Notes: generated by a model from the letters alone, not told the origin. Counted from the first letter of the stretch, positions 25,479 to 34,674 are shown. The stretch: DNA of 64,000 bases from Agitococcus lubricus (GCF_003051055.1 NZ_QAON01000015.1:1-64000); one strand, 5' to 3'. Program-made: numbers and translations.

Positions 25479-26086
25479 TGTTGATTATTCGTGACTTAGG
25501 ACAGGTTGATTTTGTAGACACATGGCAAAAAATGCGCGCATTTACTGACAGCCGTGACGCAGATACACCTGATGAATTATGGTTACTCCAGCATCCTGCG
25601 GTATTTACCTTAGGTCAAGCGGGCAAACATGAACATATTCTCAATCAGACTGCTATTCCTATCGTACAGACTGACCGTGGCGGCCAAGTGACCTATCACG
25701 GTTTAGGGCAATTAGTGGGTTATTGTTTATTTGATGTCAAACGTCTACAGCTTGGCGTGAGAGAACTGGTTGAAGGCCTTGAAGATTGTTTAGTCAATAT
25801 CTTACTGACACTCAACATTCCCGCTTATGCCAATCGCCAAGCGCACGGTGTTTATGTAGAGGGTAAAAAAATTGCTTCTTTAGGTCTACGTATTCGTAAA
25901 GGTTGTAGTTACCACGGCTTTGCTCTGAATGTAGACATGGATTTAACCCCCTTTCTTAGTATAAATCCTTGTGGTTATCAGGGGCTAGAAATGACACAAG
26001 TTAATGCTCTGTGTACTCGACCCTACTCACTAAGTGAATTAGGACACCTTGTTACAGAGCAAATACAAAAGCGCTTTTATCCGTAA
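25478..26086 (+). CDS. lipB: octanoyltransferase LipB
   Basis: LipB transfers octanoate from acyl carrier protein to the lipoyl domains of 2-oxoacid dehydrogenases and the glycine cleavage H protein, the first step of lipoate synthesis. The 202-residue product has the signatures [24 protein letters not shown], the lysine motif KIASLGLRI and the catalytic cysteine in INPCGY. All active-site elements are present. Start overlaps the ybeD stop. Its pathway partner lipA lies 3.6 kb downstream, separated by the START-domain pair and sthA rather than adjacent as in many relatives. Confidence 0.95.
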   Translation: MLIIRDLGQVDFVDTWQKMRAFTDSRDADTPDELWLLQHPAVFTLGQAGKHEHILNQTAIPIVQTDRGGQVTYHGLGQLVGYCLFDVKRLQLGVRELVEGLEDCLVNILLTLNIPAYANRQAHGVYVEGKKIASLGLRIRKGCSYHGFALNVDMDLTPFLSINPCGYQGLEMTQVNALCTRPYSLSELGHLVTEQIQKRFYP

Positions 26087-26432
26087 ATTATGGGATTCTG
26101 TCGGCAAAAAATAGTAGAACAATTAGATTTCAATTAGTTATCGTCATTATGTGATGTACTAGTCAGTTTATTTATCAGTTCGTATCTGTAGCAAGGCGGT
26201 ATCGCAACACAATTTGTTACATACCCCACCCCCTTAAATCTACGATACTGTAAACACTCAAATTGAGACATCATACACGCAAGTCAGCTAAGCTGCATTG
26301 CTCAATGCTGTATACATAACTAAAGATGACCAATATGATGGGCGTCAAGACCACCACAGACCACAGCCCCGTCATATCAATAACAATCATCGCTTTGCTG
26401 GGAAGCAAAAGCTCCACTGCTGAGGTACTCCT
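26087..26432. other. 346-bp gap without a gene
   Basis: The gap between lipB and the first START-domain gene shows no open frame with a ribosome binding site, and no repeat shared with the rest of the window. It presumably holds the lipB 3' end and the promoter of the next gene. A weak hairpin, GCTTTGCT-GGG-AGCAAAAGC, lies near 26391-26411, just before that gene. Confidence 0.4.
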
Positions 26433-27134
26433 ATGCTGAAAAAACTGTGTGCCACCTTACTGATTGCATCACTGCCAAGTATTGCCCTTGCCGAAAGAGA
26501 CTTGGATGATGTGCGTAGTGACACGATTGATAAAAATGAATGGCGACTTTCTAAAAATGATAAACGCCACAACATAAAAGCCTATGTCAAAAATGAAGAA
26601 GGTAAAGCGATTCGGTCTTTTCGAGTAGAAGCCTTATTTGACGCACCTATCGAAGTCATTGCCCGTATTCAAGGTGATGTAGACAGTTATATGCGCTGGC
26701 AATTTGGTGCACTCGAAGTTAAGTTACTTAAAAAAGTTTCCGACCGCGAATTTATCTATTATTTGGTTCATGATGCCCCGATTGGTACGCCCGACCGCGA
26801 TGTGATTTTGCGCACCACGATTGAACCAATGACCGCTAAAAAACCTTATATTGGTGTCAAAGTCGTTGCGCTACCTGACTACTTACCCGACCGTCCCCCT
26901 TATGTACGCATGGAAGCCGAAAACTATAGCGTTAAAATTTCACCTGTTGGCAAAGACCAAACACTCTTAGAAGCCGAAGGTTTTATTGACCCTGGTGGAG
27001 TTGCACCTTCTTGGGCAGTGAACTTTGCCCAAGGCAAAGGCCCTTATTCCAATATGATGGGAATGAAACGACTGGCGGCTGACCCTAAAATTCGTGATGC
27101 CAAAGGGCCGCTACCCTTTACCTTTTTTGAATAG
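26433..27134 (+). CDS. secreted START-domain (SRPBCC fold) protein, copy 1
   Basis: This 233-residue protein has a signal peptide (hydrophobic core LCATLLIASLPSIALA, cleavage before Glu21) and then a START-like lipid-binding domain. Characteristic segments are SDREFIYYLVHDAPIGTPDRD and a Gly/Pro-rich FIDPGGVAPSWAVNFAQG near the C-terminus. Periplasmic or secreted START proteins in bacteria are thought to bind hydrophobic ligands; none can be assigned here. GAGGTACTCCT precedes the ATG. It is followed 187 bp on by a close paralogue of the same length, so the pair arose by tandem duplication. Confidence 0.85.
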   Translation: MLKKLCATLLIASLPSIALAERDLDDVRSDTIDKNEWRLSKNDKRHNIKAYVKNEEGKAIRSFRVEALFDAPIEVIARIQGDVDSYMRWQFGALEVKLLKKVSDREFIYYLVHDAPIGTPDRDVILRTTIEPMTAKKPYIGVKVVALPDYLPDRPPYVRMEAENYSVKISPVGKDQTLLEAEGFIDPGGVAPSWAVNFAQGKGPYSNMMGMKRLAADPKIRDAKGPLPFTFFE

Positions 27135-27321
27135 CGATTGGGACATTTAGGATGTGTAGGCTTATGTCGCTCAATGTCATACCCCATTAAGCGCATAAGC
27201 AGTACCAATTCATCAGCAGGATGCACAATCTCCACTCGTCCAACACATGACAGGTAGACATCGAAACCGCCTGAATGTTGTATAACCTGCAATGATTAAG
27301 GGTAACGCCCAGAGGTGCAAC

Positions 27322-28023
27322 ATGCTAAAACAACTGTGTCTTAGTCTCTGCTTATTAACACTCTCTCAGACTGCGCTTGCCAATCGTGACTTAGAAGACT
27401 TACGCGATACACCCAATCGCTCAGAATGGCGTCTAGCCAAAGAAAGTAAACTACACCGTATTAAGGTGTATGTAAAAAATGAAGACGGTCAAAATATCCG
27501 CTCTTTTCGTGTCGTCAGCACCATTGATGCCTCAATTGAAGCCCTAGCCCGTGTACAAAGCGACTTCGATAATTATAAACGTTGGTATTTTGCGACACTT
27601 GAAGTCGAATTTTTACAAAAAGTCTCTGACCGAGAATATATTTATTACATCGTACATGATGCTCCGATTGGCACACCTGACCGTGATGTTGTCTTACGTA
27701 CCGTCATTGAACCGATGACGCCGCAACGTCCTTATGTCTTTATGCGTGTCAGTGCTTTACCTAATTTTTTAGCACCTCGTCCCCCTTATGTGAGAATGAT
27801 AGCCGAAAACTATACCGTGAAATGGACGCCTATTGATGCCAATACCACCTTAGTGGAGTCCGAAGGCTTTATTAACCCTGGTGGCAATGTGCCTGCATGG
27901 GCAATCAATTTTGCGCAAAGTAAAGGGCCTTTTGTCAACATGATGGGGCTCGCGCGACAAGCGCAACTGCCACAATATAAAGATGCAACCACACCGCTAC
28001 CTTTTACCTTTATTGAAAAATAA
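27322..28023 (+). CDS. secreted START-domain (SRPBCC fold) protein, copy 2
   Basis: The 233-residue paralogue of the preceding gene has a signal peptide ending in SQTALA and the same core motifs (SDREYIYYIVHDAPIGTPDRD, FINPGGNVPAWAINFAQS). Identity is high in the core and lower in the N-terminus and around the C-terminal helix. The ATG at 27322 follows GAGGTGCAAC; the in-frame ATG at 27292 lacks such a site. Two retained copies suggest different ligands or expression, since the upstream regions are not alike. It converges with sthA. Confidence 0.85.
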   Translation: MLKQLCLSLCLLTLSQTALANRDLEDLRDTPNRSEWRLAKESKLHRIKVYVKNEDGQNIRSFRVVSTIDASIEALARVQSDFDNYKRWYFATLEVEFLQKVSDREYIYYIVHDAPIGTPDRDVVLRTVIEPMTPQRPYVFMRVSALPNFLAPRPPYVRMIAENYTVKWTPIDANTTLVESEGFINPGGNVPAWAINFAQSKGPFVNMMGLARQAQLPQYKDATTPLPFTFIEK

Positions 28024-28039
28024 ATCAACCATGATTTTA

Positions 28040-28058
28040 GGGGGCAAAAAATGCCCCC
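28040..28058. terminator. hairpin between convergent START gene and sthA
   Basis: A G-C-rich 7-bp stem, GGGGGCA pairing with TGCCCCC around an A-rich loop, sits in the 42-bp space between two convergent stop codons. Position and stability suggest a shared terminator, although the flanking T-run is short on either strand. Confidence 0.6.
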
Positions 28059-28065
28059 ACCTAAA

Positions 28066-29463
28066 TTAAAATAAACGATTTAGTCCATTAAGTGCGGCGA
28101 CACGATAGGCTTCCGCCATGGTGGGATAGTTAAATGTCGTATTGGCAAAATAGCGTAGCGTATTACCGCCATTCTTCTGCTGCATAATCGCTTGGCCAAT
28201 ATGGACAATTTCTGCCGCATTATTACCAAAACAATGAATACCTAAAATAGCTAAGGTTTCACGGTGAAATAAAATTTTCAGCATGCCTACGGTTTCACCC
28301 GTAATTTGTGCGCGCGCCAAATGCCTAAAAAAGGCTTGCCCAACTTCATAGGGGACACGTTCTTCCGTCAGTTGTTTTTCGGTTTTACCCAACGACGAAA
28401 TCTCAGGAATGGTATAAATTCCTGTAGGAACATCTTCCACTCGAGGGGTATCTGCCACACCTAAAATATGTGCTGCGGCGCAACGACCTTGGTCATAAGC
28501 AGCCGATGCCAACGAAGGCCAACCAATCACATCACCTGCAGCAAAAATATGTGGAATGGCGGTTTTGTATTGCTGGTCAACCGTAATTTGGCCTCGACTA
28601 TTAGCCTGTAAACCCACTGCTTCCAACGCTAAATTATCGGTATTACCTGTACGTCCATTGCACCACAAAATTGCGTCAGCCTTAATTTTTTTACCCGATT
28701 TCAGGTGTAAGACCACACAATCATCAAAGGTTTCAACTCGTTCATACTGCTCTTGATGCCGAATTAAGACGCCTAACTCGCGTAGATAGTACGATAAAGC
28801 ATCAGCGATTTCGTCATCTAAATAAGATAATAATTGCACTTGCGTATTGATTAAATCGACCTTGTAGCCAAGCCCAACAAAAATACTGGCGTATTCACAA
28901 CCAATGACCCCCGCACCATAAATAATCAATTTATGCACAGGATAATCTAAGGTCAGAATTTTATCGCTATCAAAGACCCGTGGATGGCTAAAATCAATAT
29001 CTTCAGGATGGTACGGACGGCTGCCTGTGGCAAGTACCGCCGAAGCAAAACTGAGTAATTCTGTGCCACCCTCTCGTGTTTTGATACTTAAATGCTGCGC
29101 ATCCACAAAGTGGGCTTGTCCATAATACACATCGACCTCATTACGGTCATAAAATCGGCTATGTACGGCCACTTGTTGTTCGATAATGGTATGGGCGCGT
29201 GCCAACACTTGCGATAATGGTACGTTACGTAACTCCCCCACCCGTTGAAACATGACATCACGCTGATAACGCATAATGTTGAATACTGTCTGTCTCAAGG
29301 CTTTAGAGGGAATGGTGCCAACATGGGTACAATTGCCCCCTACTTGACCACGCGCATCGACTATTGCTACCTTTTTGCCTTCTTTAGACAGTTTCATGGC
29401 TGCTCCCTCGCCTGCGGGGCCTGCACCAATCACTACTACATCATAATCATGCGCTGTTTGCAT
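28066..29463 (-). CDS. sthA: soluble pyridine nucleotide transhydrogenase SthA
   Basis: A cytoplasmic flavoprotein of 465 residues that exchanges reducing equivalents between NADPH and NAD. It belongs to the dihydrolipoamide dehydrogenase-like family: [10 protein letters not shown] for FAD at the N-terminus, [10 protein letters not shown] for the nucleotide, and AAGDVIGWP near the FAD end. The redox motif reads [16 protein letters not shown]. The second disulfide cysteine is replaced (Thr), which separates SthA from true disulfide reductases. It is monocistronic, converging with the START pair and diverging from lipA across 237 bp. Confidence 0.95.
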   Translation of the reverse strand: MQTAHDYDVVVIGAGPAGEGAAMKLSKEGKKVAIVDARGQVGGNCTHVGTIPSKALRQTVFNIMRYQRDVMFQRVGELRNVPLSQVLARAHTIIEQQVAVHSRFYDRNEVDVYYGQAHFVDAQHLSIKTREGGTELLSFASAVLATGSRPYHPEDIDFSHPRVFDSDKILTLDYPVHKLIIYGAGVIGCEYASIFVGLGYKVDLINTQVQLLSYLDDEIADALSYYLRELGVLIRHQEQYERVETFDDCVVLHLKSGKKIKADAILWCNGRTGNTDNLALEAVGLQANSRGQITVDQQYKTAIPHIFAAGDVIGWPSLASAAYDQGRCAAAHILGVADTPRVEDVPTGIYTIPEISSLGKTEKQLTEERVPYEVGQAFFRHLARAQITGETVGMLKILFHRETLAILGIHCFGNNAAEIVHIGQAIMQQKNGGNTLRYFANTTFNYPTMAEAYRVAALNGLNRLF

Positions 29464-29700
29464 TTATTACTTCCTATACGCTGTTCGTGAAAAACCTTGG
29501 TTTAATCGTCTGCTATATTACGTTAAAATAAGGCAAGTCAATCAGATGTTTAAGAGAGTCTGCTGAATATTTATCTTCGTTGCCTCCTAGCTATGCGCTG
29601 AATCATCCCAAGAACATGCACCCTCATTTGTGCAGTTCGCCCACACTGCGTATTTCTTAGGTCACAGCGACCATCTCTGCCCCTCATTGAGTACCGATGA

Positions 29701-30657
29701 ATGAGTGAAATCGTCAAAGTCGTCACTGGCGAAAAATTACGCGGCGCTGAAAAAGTTGCTCGTATTCCAGTGAAAGTGATTCCTACCGAAACCCTACCGC
29801 GCAAACCAGACTGGATTCGTGTTCGTATTTCTAACCCCAACGAAGTACAACGTATTAAAGGCTTATTACGCGAACAAAAATTACATACGGTGTGTGAAGA
29901 AGCCGCTTGTCCTAATCTGCCTGAATGCTTTGGCGGTGGCACAGCTACTTTTATGATTATGGGGGATATTTGTACGCGCCGTTGTCCCTTTTGCGATGTC
30001 GCGCATGGCCGTCCTAATGCTTTAGATGCTGATGAACCACGTCATTTAGCCGAAACAGTGGCTAATCTCAAGTTAAAATATGTCGTCGTAACTTCGGTTG
30101 ACCGTGACGACTTAAAAGATGGTGGCGCACAACATTTTGTTGACTGTATTAGCCAAACACGCTCGTTGAATCCAAACACCAAAATTGAAGTGTTAGTACC
30201 TGATTTTAGAGGACGCATGGATATTGCTTTGCGGATTATGCGTGAATGTCCACCCGATGTGTTTAACCACAACATCGAAACCGTGCCAAGAATTTATAAA
30301 GCGATTCGACCTGGTTCGGATTATCAACACTCTCTCACGTTGCTTAAACGCTTTAAAGAAGAATGTCCAGACGTGACAACCAAATGTGGTTTGATGGTCG
30401 GGATTGGTGAAACCAAAGAAGAAGTGTTAGCCGTATTGGACGATTTACGCGCCCACAATGTTGACCTCGTCACCATTGGCCAATATTTACAGCCGTCAAA
30501 AAATCATGCACCTGTTGACCGTTTTGTCCATCCTGATGAATTTAAAGAATATGCGGATTATGGCAAAAAATTAGGCTTCACCAATATTTGGAGTGGGCCA
30601 ATGGTACGCTCTTCGTATCATGCAGATAGGCAGTATGAAGGAAAGGCGTTGGGGTGA
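29701..30657 (+). CDS. lipA: lipoyl synthase LipA
   Basis: A radical SAM enzyme that inserts two sulfurs into protein-bound octanoyl groups to form the lipoyl cofactor. The 318 residues include the auxiliary cluster motif [12 protein letters not shown] (C-x4-C-x5-C), the radical SAM motif CTRRCPFC, and the C-terminal serine ligand in RSSYHA. Length matches the family. It completes the pathway begun by lipB at 25478. The REP-like palindrome block begins 6 bp after the stop codon. Confidence 0.96.
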   Translation: MSEIVKVVTGEKLRGAEKVARIPVKVIPTETLPRKPDWIRVRISNPNEVQRIKGLLREQKLHTVCEEAACPNLPECFGGGTATFMIMGDICTRRCPFCDVAHGRPNALDADEPRHLAETVANLKLKYVVVTSVDRDDLKDGGAQHFVDCISQTRSLNPNTKIEVLVPDFRGRMDIALRIMRECPPDVFNHNIETVPRIYKAIRPGSDYQHSLTLLKRFKEECPDVTTKCGLMVGIGETKEEVLAVLDDLRAHNVDLVTIGQYLQPSKNHAPVDRFVHPDEFKEYADYGKKLGFTNIWSGPMVRSSYHADRQYEGKALG

Positions 30658-30662
30658 TTGAT

Positions 30663-30755
30663 TTCGACTTACTTCGACTACGCTCAGTGACCGCCACTAG
30701 ACCAACGCAAAAAGTTCCCTGAGCGGAGTCGTGTTCCCTGAGCGGAGTCGAAGGG
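30663..30755. repeat. REP-like palindromic block upstream of the GIY-YIG gene
   Basis: The block has the left arm TTCGACTACGCTCAG and then two tandem right arms, GTTCCCTGAGCGGAGTCG, the last ending in GAAGGGG. Left and right arms are complementary with one mismatch, so each unit can fold into a hairpin. The stretch GCAAAAAGTTCCCTGAGCGG (from 30706) recurs downstream of the gene at 31114. It lies between lipA and the nuclease gene. Confidence 0.85.
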
Positions 30756-30780
30756 GCAATAACTTTTAAAGGACTAAATT

Positions 30781-31092
30781 ATGAAAGGATACTTATACAT
30801 TTTACAATGTGCTGACGGTAGTTATTACACTGGCAGCACAACAAATATCCAATTACGATTATGGCAACACCAACAAGGAGAAGGTGCAAAACACACAGCG
30901 AAAAGACTGCCTGTTAAGCTGGTTTATACTGAGGAGTTTGACAGAATTGACGCTGCTTTTTATCGAGAAAAACAAGTACAAGGCTGGAGTCGGAAGAAAA
31001 AAGAGGCGTTGATAGTTGGCAAATTTAATCAACTGCCCTCATTGTCACAATGCCAAAATCAGAGCCATTATAAAAACTTCAATTCACACTAG
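30781..31092 (+). CDS. single-domain GIY-YIG nuclease
   Basis: The 103-residue protein is a stand-alone GIY-YIG domain (UvrC/YhbQ-like). The motif appears as GYLYILQC followed by SYYTGST, with the conserved arginine in LRLWQH and the glutamate in AFYREKQVQGWSRKKK that would bind metal. AAAGGA lies 8 bases before the ATG. No DNA-binding partner domain is present. The gene is bracketed on both sides by REP-like palindromes of the same family, and its 3' end abuts the downstream block. Family members range from repair proteins to homing endonucleases; a role in moving or cutting the flanking repeats is an inference from context. Confidence 0.9.
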   Translation: MKGYLYILQCADGSYYTGSTTNIQLRLWQHQQGEGAKHTAKRLPVKLVYTEEFDRIDAAFYREKQVQGWSRKKKEALIVGKFNQLPSLSQCQNQSHYKNFNSH

Positions 31093-31231
31093 GCTTCGAC
31101 TACGCTCAGCCAGCGCAAAAAGTTCCCTGAGCGGAGTTGAAGGGGCTTATAGTTGATTCGACTACGCTCAATCAACAAAAATTAAAGCTGTTCCCTGAGG
31201 GGAGTCATGTTCCCTGAGCGGAGTCGAAGGG
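31093..31231. repeat. REP-like palindromic block downstream of the GIY-YIG gene
   Basis: Two units follow the nuclease stop codon. The first pairs CTTCGACTACGCTCAG with CTGAGCGGAGTTGAAG around a 17-base loop. The second pairs TTCGACTACGCTCAA with CCTGAGCGGAGTCGAAGGG, with an extra right arm (CCTGAGGGGAGTC) inside. The block ends 5 bp before the stop codon of the convergent methyltransferase gene. Confidence 0.85.
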
Positions 31232-31235
31232 AATA

Positions 31236-33761
31236 CTATTTTTTAATTTTTTTGGGCTTAACTGGCTCAACAGATGCAACAGAATCGTCCCCTGATTTTT
31301 GGCTTGCCCTGAGCTTGTCGAAGGGTTGAAGGGGCGCAGTATATTGTTGATACAGTTCAAATAAAAACGCTACCCTCTCTGCCTCATTAGCAAATTTGCT
31401 TTTGCCATAGGCGGCATCTACCGCTTTGTCGAGTTGTTGATGGGCTTTAAGCAAATTAGCAGGCATGGTTAAAGGGTCGTATAAATCGGCTAACGAACAT
31501 TCGGGGTGTGCCGCCCGTGCGTCTAGTACCGTCTGTGCAGCAGCTTCGATAGTTTGTTTTTGTTTGTCGCTTGGGTTTAATGGCCACGGAAAGTTGTTAT
31601 AAACAATAGCAACTGAATATTGATAATCACTTTTTAGACGACCTGTTATAGTTCTCATCCACGCCATGTGCATGGTTGAGTTAAGCACCCCAAAATGAAA
31701 TACTGTCGCATCAGCAACTAATCTTAATTTATTACTACACAAAACAGATTTACCCAAAAAAGCAATGGGCATAAAAACTCTTCGCTCAGAGGATATTTCA
31801 GGCATTGCCAAGTAATTTTCTGTTGATGTAAAAGACGTATGAAATTTAGTTGGAAAATCGGCTATTTTTTGCGTTGGTAAGCTCGGACTAGCGGCACGAT
31901 ACTCTTTAACTTTTTGAATCAGCTTTTTACTTTCTGGCATTTTAGCCAAATCTTTAGGTGAAACGTCAGCAAGATGCAAAAAATAACACACCGTATTATT
32001 GATAAACTCTTCTCCTCCTAACCATCGCTTAAAATAAGGCTCAGCAATAGGTTCTTTTTTTATAAAATCTGACTTTTCATTTTCCGTAAAAAAATAATAA
32101 CCGCCATCAATCGGTTTATTGCCACTGACCATTTCGGGTACAGAACAAATAGGCTGACGACGACTTTCTAGAAATTGATTTTTAGCATCGACCAAATACG
32201 CATTGATATTATTAGCACTAATAGGCAATGGTAAACCTTTGCCGTCTTCATAATCAAAAATCGTCTTTTTAAGCGTATTATCTTGACCAAAACCAATAAT
32301 CACACAATGTACTGCCGCTTTGCCCGTTGCTGCACTTTGCCATTGAAAAGTGCGATGAGCAAACTGAATACATAAATTTTGCTCAAAAATCCAACCCCAC
32401 AAAATACCCACTTGCTCACCTTGAGTAATTGAGTTGGTGGATACAAAAGCGGTGCGTGTTTTTGGAGCATCTTTCATTATGCAAGCTGCTTTAACAAACC
32501 ATGCTCCCACGAAATCAACTTTGCCAAATTTTTTATCTTTAGGAAAAACTAAGTCAACATCATTTTGTTGTTCGGCTGAACGCCATTGATGACCAATAAA
32601 CGGCGGATTACCCAATATATAATCCGTGACAGGCCAATCGGTTTGTAAGGCATTAGCATTTAAAATAGTCGCACTTTGCTTGAGCGGAATACGCGCATAG
32701 TGCATCCCAAAGCGGTCAGACACCAACAAATTCATTTGATGGTCAATCAACCACATCGCCACCCGCGCAATCTGTGACGGAAACTCCTCAATCTCAATGC
32801 CATAAAACTGATTAACATTACAACGAATCAAAGCCGAAACATCCATGATTAACTGCGTTGAGTCTTTTTGAATTTGCTCAATCACTTCTAGCTCTAACAA
32901 ACGCAATTCTCTGTAAGCCACGACCAAAAAGTTACCACAACCACAGGCAGGGTCTAAAAACGTTAATTGGGCTATTTTATCGTGAAAAACATCTAACTTG
33001 GCGGCACGCACACTCACTTGTTTATGGGTTTTAATAGTTGCTAATTCGTCTCTTAATTCTTGTAAAAATAACGAGTTAATCATTTTTAAAATGTTTTGCT
33101 CGCTGGTGTAATGCGCCCCTAAGTTACGCCGTTCCTCTTTATTCATTACCGATTGAAACAACGCGCCAAAAATTTCGGGAGAAATCGCCTGCCAGTCAGT
33201 TGCACACGCGTCTATTAGCTCTTGACGCATTTTGGCATCAAAAGCCGCAGGCGGAATCACCTCTTTAAACAGCTCACCGTTAATGTACGCAAAGGCATTT
33301 AACTGTTCATCTAAATTTTTAAGGCGTTTTTCGCGGTTTAGCGTATCAAATAATTGGCTAATCCATGCGGCAAGGTCAGAGCCATCTTGTTGGGTACGTT
33401 GCACTAAAAAATTGTAAAATTGATTTTTATTAAAAATTTGCGTGTCTTCGGCAAACAAACAAAATAGCAAGCGAATCAACATCACACGCAATTCGTGGCC
33501 ATCATAACCGTTTTCTTTGAGTTGGTCGTGCAAACGTCCCATGCGCTCGGCGGCAGCAATGTTGACCGCTTCTTGCTGTTGTCTAAACTCAGTTTCGTAG
33601 CCCGAAATAAAACCAAATAACTCAATGTTATCGGCTAAGTTAGCGACTAAAATTTTTTGCTGTTGTTGTGTTTCTATATCCAATAAATGCAAATGCTCAA
33701 AATCGCAGACAATCACATAACGTGGCAAATCATCTTGAGCAACTTTGGCAATTGACTGCAA
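31236..33761 (-). CDS. MmeI-like (type IIL) N6-adenine DNA methyltransferase part, 5' end lost to a frameshift
   Basis: The 841-residue frame holds the helical linker, methyltransferase and target-recognition regions of a MmeI-family single-chain restriction-modification enzyme. The SAM motif I FLDPACGCGNF is at about residues 268-278, the catalytic NPPF at 385-388, and a C-terminal recognition domain follows. The frame has no credible start: its first possible codon is a TTG (33761) without a ribosome binding site, and homology continues upstream (KSRGADLAKATTQ) to an A-tract at 33809-33813. There one lost base separates it from the nuclease fragment. The C-terminus contains repeat-derived residues (PFDKLRAS). 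It may be inactive, or expressed by slippage at the A-tract. Confidence 0.8.
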   Translation of the reverse strand: MQSIAKVAQDDLPRYVIVCDFEHLHLLDIETQQQQKILVANLADNIELFGFISGYETEFRQQQEAVNIAAAERMGRLHDQLKENGYDGHELRVMLIRLLFCLFAEDTQIFNKNQFYNFLVQRTQQDGSDLAAWISQLFDTLNREKRLKNLDEQLNAFAYINGELFKEVIPPAAFDAKMRQELIDACATDWQAISPEIFGALFQSVMNKEERRNLGAHYTSEQNILKMINSLFLQELRDELATIKTHKQVSVRAAKLDVFHDKIAQLTFLDPACGCGNFLVVAYRELRLLELEVIEQIQKDSTQLIMDVSALIRCNVNQFYGIEIEEFPSQIARVAMWLIDHQMNLLVSDRFGMHYARIPLKQSATILNANALQTDWPVTDYILGNPPFIGHQWRSAEQQNDVDLVFPKDKKFGKVDFVGAWFVKAACIMKDAPKTRTAFVSTNSITQGEQVGILWGWIFEQNLCIQFAHRTFQWQSAATGKAAVHCVIIGFGQDNTLKKTIFDYEDGKGLPLPISANNINAYLVDAKNQFLESRRQPICSVPEMVSGNKPIDGGYYFFTENEKSDFIKKEPIAEPYFKRWLGGEEFINNTVCYFLHLADVSPKDLAKMPESKKLIQKVKEYRAASPSLPTQKIADFPTKFHTSFTSTENYLAMPEISSERRVFMPIAFLGKSVLCSNKLRLVADATVFHFGVLNSTMHMAWMRTITGRLKSDYQYSVAIVYNNFPWPLNPSDKQKQTIEAAAQTVLDARAAHPECSLADLYDPLTMPANLLKAHQQLDKAVDAAYGKSKFANEAERVAFLFELYQQYTAPLQPFDKLRASQKSGDDSVASVEPVKPKKIKK
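31304..31334. repeat. dispersed repeat inside the methyltransferase coding sequence
   Basis: TTGCCCTGAGCTTGTCGAAG is another version of the dispersed palindrome arm (CTTCGACAAGCTCAGGGC on the other strand). It is translated in frame as PFDKLRAS about 30 residues from the C-terminus, so a repeat has been absorbed into the protein tail. Confidence 0.7.
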
Positions 33762-33790
33762 ATAATCAAGAGCTTGCGTGGTGGCTTTGG

Positions 33791-34036
33791 CTAAATCTGC
33801 ACCGCGACTTTTTGCTCACAGACCAATTTTTTTGGCCAATACACATCAATAAAGCCTTGTGTGCCTTTGAGCTTTTTAAATGTGGCTTCAAAAATACCCA
33901 CTTTACGGCGATTAACGCCAAATACTGCAAAAAACTCGTTCCAAAAGGTTTGAGATTCGGCTCGTTCGCGAGTTTCGTCTTTCCATTCAAGACTAAATTT
34001 ACGCGCATTGGCACGAATTTGATTGGGGGATAACAA
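33791..34036 (-). pseudogene. N-terminal nuclease fragment of the MmeI-like enzyme
   Basis: This 81-residue frame is the start of the same gene. It begins at a TTG (34036) with a strong AAGGAG 7 bases upstream. It contains FWNEFFAVFGVNRRKVG and then the nuclease motif D-x9-EXK (FID...CEQK), exactly the spacing of MmeI. Directly after EQK the frame is lost at AAAAA (33809-33813) and ends in AVQI. One extra A would restore CEQKSRGADLAKATTQ and join the methyltransferase frame. Explanations are a real deletion, phase variation, -1 or transcriptional slippage, or an assembly error. Confidence 0.75.
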
Positions 34037-34072
34037 AATAACGCTCCTTGTATTGAGGCGTAAAAAACAGCT

Positions 34073-34474
34073 TTAGGTATTTGTTGTCACCGCTTTTAAG
34101 CCTAAATGGGTGACGAAGGGTATAAAATCTTTATCAGCAAATAACAGAGAATGGCCATATTCAATACAATGTGTGGCAATAATCACATCTGCTGTTTTAC
34201 GAACGGTAACGCCACGTTTGCGTAAAAAACGAAAGTTATCGGCGGCTTGTATGGCTAAGTCTGTCCCTAACATGTCAAACACCGTTAATGTAAGCAATAA
34301 TTTTTTCGCAGTTTGATAATCTGTATCTACACGAAATCCGCGTAATACCTCCGTTAAAATCAAATCGCCAATAGCAAGCGGTTCAACACCAAGCAAACTA
34401 TCTAATTTATTAGCGGATGGCGTGGGTTGGCCATTAAAATAGTCAATCCAAACACTTGAATCTATAAGAATCAT
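34073..34474 (-). CDS. vapC: VapC-like PIN-domain toxin
   Basis: A 133-residue PIN-domain ribonuclease. Acidic residues typical of the active site are present: Asp4 in ILIDSSVWID, a glutamate in ILTEVLRGF, Asp in KTADVIIATHC and Asp in FADKDF. Family members cleave tRNA or rRNA when freed from antitoxin. The ATG overlaps the vapB TGA stop by 4 bases, so translation is coupled. It lies just upstream of the damaged restriction-modification gene, on the same strand. Confidence 0.9.
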   Translation of the reverse strand: MILIDSSVWIDYFNGQPTPSANKLDSLLGVEPLAIGDLILTEVLRGFRVDTDYQTAKKLLLTLTVFDMLGTDLAIQAADNFRFLRKRGVTVRKTADVIIATHCIEYGHSLLFADKDFIPFVTHLGLKAVTTNT

Positions 34475-34665
34475 TGATTGAGTCTCATGTCTTCAAGGTC
34501 ATCTTCCCATTTCAGTTTTCCACGAAAAGCCTTAATCGACTCTTGTTGCTTGAGTTTAATGAGCATTTTTAACCCCAACTCAACCGCTTCTTTTTTGGTT
34601 TTTAATCCTGTGGCTTTTAAAGCATCGTGCATTAAAGCATCATCTATCACAATATTGGTACGCAT
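34471..34665 (-). CDS. vapB: VapB-like antitoxin
   Basis: A 64-residue antitoxin. The N-terminus MRTNIVIDDALMHDALKATG is a ribbon-helix-helix DNA-binding pattern of the VapB/COG5450 type. The C-terminal part (FRGKLKWEDDLEDMR) is the acidic/aromatic segment that neutralises the PIN toxin. First gene of the vapBC pair; a perfect palindrome lies 10 bp upstream and is the expected autoregulatory operator. Confidence 0.88.
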   Translation of the reverse strand: MRTNIVIDDALMHDALKATGLKTKKEAVELGLKMLIKLKQQESIKAFRGKLKWEDDLEDMRLNQ

Positions 34666-34674
34666 TTTTTGAAC

